Under the pieces are notes generated by a model that was not told where the DNA came from, did not search any database, and saw only the letters and a program-made list of their open reading frames with translations. This document shows positions 57,844 through 64,000 of a DNA stretch of 64,000 nucleotides, piece after piece. Every line of letters starts with the position of its first letter. Positions within the stretch are counted from its first letter, which is position 1. The translations under genes and the position numbers were made by a program. The stretch is taken from contig CM019712.1 of the NCBI GenBank assembly GCA_009760885.1, forward strand, positions 27,573,816-27,637,815. Direction: 5' to 3'. This DNA is from Achatina immaculata (taxonomy: Eukaryota; Mollusca; Gastropoda; Stylommatophora; Achatinidae).

Positions 57844-58039
57844 ATCATCATCATCATTATCATCATCATCATCACCATTCATTCATTTGCATGTCTCTTG
57901 CGGAACTACGCCTCCCTAACAGCTCTCCTGTAGGTCTCTCAGTTGTGAGCAAGATGCCCTGCAGCTGATGCATCCATTTGCAGATTATCATCGATGTCTT
58001 GAAACCATCTTCGCCGTGGTCTTCCTCACATAAGAAACC
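57835..58039 (-). mobile_element. LINE-D, short 3' insertion with ~9-bp TSD
   Basis: Body 57844-58030: a (ATC)n then (ATTC)n tail, then tttgcatgtctcttgcgg and the LINE-D 3' sequence up to cgccgtggtcttcctc. Flanks taagtaacc (57835) and taagaaacc (58031) match at 8 of 9 positions. The 37 kb copy of segment E has no insertion here. Confidence 0.85.
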
Positions 58040-58810
58040 AGAGTTTAAATATGTGGTCATATCACGAAGCATAATACATTATTGAAAACAGTACTGTAGG
58101 AAAGAAAGATGAAAGAAAAAGGAATAAAAGTGGACAACAATATAGACTGGTCGGCCAAAAAGAAACGATGGATGAAACTTGTCATAGTGTACTGTGAGCG
58201 CGATAGGCAGAGCTAGTCTGTTACAGCTAGCTTTCCTTGGGGAGATGGCACAGGATGATGATAACACTTGTAAATACAAGTAATATCTTGATTGAAACAC
58301 ATGACCTTTATATTTATATGTGTATTGATTCTGGTACATTTATTTGTCACATGTCACTTTAGGTCACAGTATATGTCACTTACATATGGCGTCGTAATTT
58401 ATTTTCAGTAAGGGGAAGTAATACAGGCTCTAGAAATAAGGCACTTTCTAGGTACATAATTTAATCTAGTAAGCGTTATGTACCTTTAATGTTACTGTGA
58501 AAGATCTACTCTTTTGTATTGCAACAGTAAGTTTAAAAAAAGGAATAAGGGAAGTAATCGAAACATTCACTCAAATATCTATAAAAGCTGAGGTTATTTC
58601 AAATACTGCTGTTACTTTTTGAGCCGCCCCCGTATATTTCCTTACCCTAGAAAACGGTTTGTACTTCTTCTGTCTCCCTAGAATTGGAGGCAGGGTTTTA
58701 CTGACGGCTGATGCTGTGAAGATGTTGATGAACAGACTTCCTGCCGAAATAGCATTGCCCTAGGGTGGGTGGCTTAGAGACAAGGAATAGACGAAAAATC
58801 AATCTTCTAG
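58031..58810 (+). repeat. segment E, copy 2, right part
   Basis: 58031-58385 matches 37515-37850, and 58440-58610 matches 38905-39078. 58611-58810 continues the uninterrupted segment. Its counterpart at the left locus would lie beyond the LINE-B and LINE-C, but I do not see it there. Confidence 0.75.
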
Positions 58811-59235
58811 AGAGTCCACTACCATGAAGGCTATGGCGAGCATTGCTTAGTCAGTCTAGCTACGTACATTTCTAGGAGCACCAAAATATGTAGCATAGAT
58901 TCTTGACCAGCTTGCCCTGATAACCGCACGGTTATTTTTCCATTAATGAAGCGATATGGCCGAAAAGGTAGTGATTACACCTCTAAAACTTCTGTCTAGG
59001 GTTCTAGCTTCGTCAGCTTCTGAGGTCAAGACCCTATTTGATGTAGCTCTCAGCAACCCATAGGGGGCGTGCTCATATCAGGGTTGGCAAACCACATCTG
59101 ACCAAGACCCTATCTCACTTCTTCTTTGGCCCCCTCCAGTAACAGAGCTACCCTGGCTAACGAGGCAGGGAAAGCCACTGTCCCTAGTGTGGTGGAGTTT
59201 GCTACATAAGCTTTGTACAGCTCTAATGTTTAGAC
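58811..59235 (+). repeat. repeat R3, copy 2
   Basis: Counterpart of 41077-41527, with the same order of words from gtccactacc to tgtttagacc. It stops where the PLE 3' end begins. Confidence 0.8.
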
Positions 59236-60285
59236 CGATAAAAGGGATGGAGACTGCAGTAAAACTGGTTCAAATAATAAAGTTAGATAGAGGTGTATGT
59301 TGCAGTTCTACAAAGTGGCAGAAGGAGTGAGTAAAGTGAGAAAAAAACAATATAACGTATGAGAATGTATAAATGAAAAACATACAGAATCCGATATTTC
59401 GGCGTGAGCCTTTTTCGAGGATTTCATGCACAATGAGACAAAAACAAATAACTAAACGAAGAACTTATCTTAATATGGCCTCCTCCAGAAGTAGGAAACA
59501 GAGAAATGCGTGTCGATTAGAAGATGCATATGGACCACGCGGGCCAGACAAAGAATAAGCCGATAGAGCCAATCTTAAAGAAGAGGTGAAGAGAGAGGAG
59601 GAAAACAAGTGGTGAAAAGGGGTGAGAGGAAAGGCAAAGGAAACATGATAGCCGGCAGAGGAGAAGGTATTGGGATGGAGTGGGCAAGGGAAGCGGAGAG
59701 ATAATGAATGAAGAATATAAACACCTGCAGGGATAAAATGTGAAACTGGTGAATAGGACAAGACCCTATAAACACCAATATGTTGCCAGAGAAGAAAAGA
59801 GGGTGGCGGTAGGGAGGGGTAGATAGGAGAAAGAAAGTAGAGTAAAAAAAAGGTGGGGGAATGTGGAAAACTAAAGCAGTTACAGAAAGCTGAAGACATT
59901 GTTATTTCCAGCTGGATGGAGACAGACAGCCTGGAAAATAAGGCACTGTTCTAGGACCCTCCGAGATTGTATATCAGCAGAACAAGAGCGGATCGCACTA
60001 ACCGAAATGTCCTGTTTTCCCCTGTGGTTGCTAAGACAAAATTGTTTAGCCACAGGTGTCCAGACCTTCTTAGAAATATCACTGAGGTGCTGGAGAAATC
60101 GATCTCCTAAGCGTAAACCAGTCTCCTCTATGTACTTCAAACCCCAACGTTTGCACATAATAGCATAAATAATATTGCGTGAAGTGCAGGTGAAACCCTC
60201 CTGAACTGATAACGTGGACTTAGGGAAGGAGATCTGGCTGGCCTCGACAACAAACGGACAAGTGTTGCATTTCTGATGTGTAATT
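59236..60285 (-). mobile_element. PLE copy 3 (different subfamily): GIY-YIG end and 3' UTR
   Basis: On the minus strand, 60158-59880 reads MCKRWGLKYIEETGLRLGDR, where the usual YIG/YVG is YIE, so a core Gly is replaced. QDISVSAIRSCSADIQSRRV and VFSFL follow. Upstream, to about 60285, other frames hold KCNTCPFV (Cys motif) and SVQEGFTCTSRNIIY. The 3' UTR (59879-59236) includes ggctcacgccgaaatatcgg (59394-59413 reversed), shared with copies 1 and 2 although the coding is much diverged. It resembles the inverted dimer at 37852-38900. Confidence 0.85.
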
Positions 60286-60884
60286 TATCGATTATTTCCA
60301 ATCATTAACTTCTAATTGCATTTTGCTCTACCCTTCCTAAGGGATTTTGATCTTTTGTAAGGACGGTGATGTGACCTGTTTCTGTATCACTCACCCGTTT
60401 TAATGCCTACGAGATGACCTCTATCTCCATGCCCATTCTAGAGCATTTGTTTGTATAAGCCCCAGCTATGAGTTTCAGTGTTTTACCTCCACAGTGTGTT
60501 CTGAAAAACCCTAACCCCTTCTAGTCCTCCTGCTCACTCATCCGAGCGTTTACATGATTATATCCTCATCAGCTGTGAGTTTATTAATGAGTTCATTCGT
60601 TTCCTCTTATATCTACAACATATATCAACTGAACCTGAAAGAATTACTTACAATTATGCTCACCAGAACCTCACTAAATAACTCTTACACGAGTATTCTA
60701 GATCAGCACGAGTAGCCAGAACAACATCTCATGAATATAAAGTGTTCTGTTTCGTGTCTAAACACAAGTTACTGGGCAGTAAATATGTTCCTCTGACAAT
60801 TGCTAGAGAACAGTTGCTTCATAAAAGAACATACGCATTTTGTTCACTCTTTTAACTCCCCTCTCCCCGGTATTTCTCGTGCGT
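60286..60884. other. no gene seen
   Basis: Non-coding. Nothing recognised. Confidence 0.45.
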
Positions 60885-61095
60885 GTATCCATCCATCCAT
60901 CCATCCATCCATCCATCCATCCATCCATCCATCCATCCATCCATCCATCCATCCATCCATCCATCCATCCATCCATCCATCCATCCATCCGTCCGTCCGT
61001 CCACCCGTCCGTCCGTCCGTCCTTCTGTCTGTCTGTCTGTCTGTCTATCTGTCTATCTGTCAGTCTGTCAGTCTGTCTGTCTGTCTGTCACTCCA
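60885..61095. repeat. compound tetranucleotide microsatellite
   Basis: (ATCC)n at about 60886-60989, then (GTCC)n to ~61021, then (GTCT)n with gtcTATCT interruptions to ~61090. It progresses by single base changes of one tetramer. The SIHP-type protein periods are artefacts. Confidence 0.97.
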
Positions 61096-61164
61096 GTTCC
61101 GGGAGTCCACGCATACAACTTCGTGGTCGTGTTTCGTTAAACCTCATGTTATACATTATCATCT

Positions 61165-61545
61165 ATCGTGCATCTCACATCTTACATCCTTCCCACGCCG
61201 TTAAACGTCACATAGGGGTCGCGTGGTAGTTCGCCAATATGTCCTGTTTCAGAAAGCTGTTCAAGCTCATGAAAGGATAATGGGCGACTAAACTGGCCTC
61301 TCTTAACAATGTCCTATTAAGAGTTTCACATGGTCGACCTCCTTTTCTTCGGCCTGTTGTGTTCCACTTGATAGCTTGTTTTTGGGATTCTCTGAGCGTT
61401 TATTCTCATCACGTGACCAACATATGTCCACCTTCTTTTCCTGATCACCCATGAGTAGGTTGTTGTTTGCTCATCTGTCTTATCTCTGCGTTGTTCTTGA
61501 ATTCGCTCCACTTTATACCGAGTATTTTCCTTGGGTTCATCATTT
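61165..61545 (-). mobile_element. LINE-B, diverged 3' fragment
   Basis: acatcttacatccttcccac and gttaaacgtcacataggggt mark the LINE-B 3' end in reverse. The minus frame gives VIRKRRWTYVGHVMR. It is more diverged than the 39 and 45 kb copies. Homology ends at gagtattttccttgg, where the mariner begins. Confidence 0.85.
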
Positions 61546-62160
61546 ATAGCCAGAAACCAAAGAACAGTCAAAGCGGTGGAAACATCATTGATCCATTCCT
61601 CCAAAGAAGCCAAGGGTGGTTTCGTCTGCAGACAAAGTGATGGCTTCCATCGTTTGGGATTGAGAAGGTGTGCTATTGGTAGACTATCTTCAAAAGGGCA
61701 GAACGGTCACCAGGGCCTATTACGCTAATCTTGTGAAGATTAAATTAAAGGAAAAGCGTCGATGGAAACTGACGAGCGGAGTCATCTTTCATCACAACAA
61801 TGCTCCAGTTCACAAGTCGGCGGTGGCAATGGCTGCCATTCATGAATACGGCTTCAACTTCAGATTTGGCCCCTTCGGACTATTACCTGTTTACCAAACT
61901 CAAAAAGGAGCTCAGTGGTAGTAAATTTGCTTCAGGCGATGACGTCATTCATGCTGTAGACCACTTTCTACTGGCACAAGAAGCTGACTTTTACAAAGAA
62001 GGAATCCGTATGCTCCAGGATCGCTGGACTAAGTGCATAAAGTTGCAATGGGGCTATGCTGAGAAATAACAAAACAAAAAAAAAACATTGGCCACAAATA
62101 ATACGTTATACCTAGGGCACAATATCAGGATATGGAGAGGACTGTTGGCTTTGTCATGTC
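61546..62160 (+). mobile_element. mariner transposase relic, C-terminal half
   Basis: Frames joined by shifts read ETKEQSKRW, VMASIVWD (first catalytic Asp) followed by a stop, VDYLQKGRTVTRAYYANL, FHHNNAPVHKSAVAMAAIHE (the second catalytic Asp of DNAP is Asn) and, after a frameshift near 61865, LAPSDYYLFTKLKKELSG (third Asp) and FLLAQEADFYKEGIRML. This matches mariner DD34D cut-and-paste transposases. The N-terminal DNA-binding half and terminal inverted repeats are not seen. It is joined directly to LINE-B on the left. Confidence 0.88.
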
Positions 62161-62214
62161 GGCAGGGGTCAGGATCTGAAGTGACCAAGAACCTCGAATT
62201 CAGTGAAGAAGAAG

Positions 62215-62355
62215 AAAACCAACCTCTTCTAATTTTTCATCATTGATATATATTTCAGCTCCTTATCTGTTTTGTCAGTTATCATCACTTTAGTTTTCTT
62301 TGCATTAAAATAGAGATTTCGTTCTTCACTGTTCTTACGAACTGACATAATACAT
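62215..62355 (-). mobile_element. LINE-D, internal fragment
   Basis: Matches 17320-17455 (cattgatatatatttcag, gtcagttatcatcactttag, ttttctttgcattaaaatag, ctgttcttacgaactgacat). It is part of the reverse transcriptase after motif C. Both ends are truncated. Confidence 0.85.
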
Positions 62356-63655
62356 ACCCAGTCAGTCCCATCAGAACATCATACACAGTCATTCCCATCA
62401 AAATATCATACCTAGTAACTCCCATTAAAAATCATACCCAGTGACTCCCACCAAAGCACCATACAGTCACACCCAACGAAACATCATATACACTAACTCC
62501 CATCAAAACATCATATCTAGTCACTCCCATCAAATCATCTTGCACAATCACTCCCAAAAATCAGCATTACAATCACTGCAATCAAAACATTATACATAGT
62601 CACTCCCACCAAGGCATCACATCTAATTACCCTCACCAAAACATAATAAGCAGTCGCTGCAATCAAAACCTAATAGACAGTCACTCCCATCAAAACATCA
62701 TACACAGACGCTACCCATCAAAGCGTCATGCACAGTCACTTACAGTTAAAAAGTATACCTATTCACTCCCACTAAAACATTATACCTAGTCACTCCCATC
62801 AAAACATCGTACACAGACGCTCCCATCAAAGCGTCATTCACAGTCACTTAAGTTAAAACAGCATACCTATTCACTCCCACTAAAACATCATACCTAGTCA
62901 CTCACATCAAAACATAACACACAGTCACTCCCATCAAAACATCATACCTAGACACTCTCATCAAAGCGTCATACACAGTCACTTACATAAAAACGTCATA
63001 CACATTTACTCCAATCAAAACAACATACACAGTCACTACCATCTAAATATCATACCCAGTCGCTCCCATTAAAACATCATACCTAGTCACTCGCATTAAA
63101 ATATCATACCTAATCACTCCCACCAAAAAACGTACACAAGCACTCCGATCAAAACATCATACATAATCACTCCCATTTAAACATCATACATAATCACTCC
63201 CATTTAAACATCATACATAATCACTCCCATTACATATCACTGAATCCTAGTCACTACCATCAAAACATCATACCCAGTAACACCCATCTAAACATCATAA
63301 CAAGTCACTCCAATAAAACATCATACACAATCATTCTCATCAAAACATCATACCCATTCACTTCCATTAAAGCATCATACAGAGTAACTCTCATCAAAAC
63401 ATCACACCTAATCACTCGAAATAAAACATCATACCTAGTCACTCCCATCAAAACATCATACCCTGTCACTCCCTTCACAACATTAAAGCCTCTCACTCTC
63501 ATTAAAACATCATACCCAGTCACTCCATCAATACGTCTTACTTTATCATTCCCATCACAACATCATAACTAATCACTCGCATCAAAACATCATACACAGT
63601 CACTCCCAGTAAAACATCATGCCCATTCACTCCCATTAAAACATCGTAATTCATT
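62345..63655. repeat. ~27-bp degenerate satellite
   Basis: Around 45-48 diverged copies of a 27-bp unit (cagtcactcccatcaaaaca plus tcataca). Copies differ at many positions and no homogeneous core is visible, unlike the other arrays, so it looks old or no longer being homogenised. Minus frames show a 9-residue GYDVLMRVT-type period. Confidence 0.92.
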
Positions 63656-64000
63656 CTTCTACGTTCCACAATCACTTCTTTCCCAGATATTCAATGGACA
63701 CATCACCTCAGTGACCATGCTGAGATGAAAGATCAATTAAGTTTTTCCCTTTCCTGGGATTGAATCAAGTTACTAAGCCACTGGTCATTGAGACTCAGTC
63801 AGCTACGATCGCGCAGATATTAACCTGGCATTTGGCTGTATAAACTGGTACACCTACATCAATGTGGACGGCAGGGAAAATAGCGAGTTTTAAAGTTTAT
63901 TAAAAAGAAAAAAAAACATTAAAGCAGTTTCTGAGTTCTGTTTTATCCTGTGGTCAGCTGTTATTTGTGTGAAATTTTCGGGTTTTTTTTTTTTTTGTTC
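63656..64000. other. no gene seen
   Basis: Non-coding, ends in an oligo(T) run. Nothing recognised. Confidence 0.45.

Noticed and set aside
60885..61204. SIHP/SVCLSV repeat protein
   Set aside because: Translation of a tetranucleotide microsatellite, open in several frames.

Overview
This window looks like AT-rich, repeat-dominated intergenic and intronic DNA from an invertebrate animal genome. The grounds are exon-like pieces with GT/AG splice signals in matching phases, several LINE families, Penelope-like elements (PLEs) with a GIY-YIG endonuclease, a Helitron relic, a mariner relic, tRNA-like SINE heads and more than a dozen minisatellites. The mix suggests a lophotrochozoan, perhaps a mollusc, but that is inference. 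There is no bacterial-style gene, operon or CRISPR. A 100-base run of N at 2319-2418 is an assembly gap.

Layout. 1-8 kb: three large minisatellites (37, 64 and 30 bp) around a repeat called R1. 8-10.6 kb: nothing recognised. 10.6-21.5 kb: decayed LINEs of several families (called A, B, C, D here), a Helitron N-terminal fragment, and a tiny inverted pair of PLE ends. 22-30.4 kb: the only candidate host gene. It has a signal-peptide exon (21983-22046) followed by tandem ~1.7 kb units, each with a 21-nt and an 81-nt phase 1-1 exon. The 81-nt exon carries a VWA-like DSSGSI (MIDAS) motif. A 2.3 kb LINE-A sits in the array. 32.1-33.5 kb: a 39-bp minisatellite. 33.6-35.4 kb: a segment duplicated at 52.4-55.4 kb. 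36.3-42.4 kb: a nested pile of elements whose base is also present at 57.5-59.2 kb. 42.9-46.9 kb: small minisatellites, LINE-C, and R1 split by a LINE-B. 46.9-52.4 kb: two PLE copies around two degraded VWA units. 52.4-64 kb: more minisatellites, LINE relics, a third PLE, a mariner relic and a degenerate 27-bp array.

Almost every long open frame is either retroelement protein or a minisatellite whose period is a multiple of three. The retroelements are mostly 5'-truncated, frameshifted or missing catalytic residues. Several insertions can be read directly from target-site duplications and from duplicated segments that show the empty site in the same window, so relative ages can be worked out. 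The VWA cassette is the one part that may still encode a host product, a small secreted protein; this rests on splice phase agreement and repetition, not on transcript evidence.
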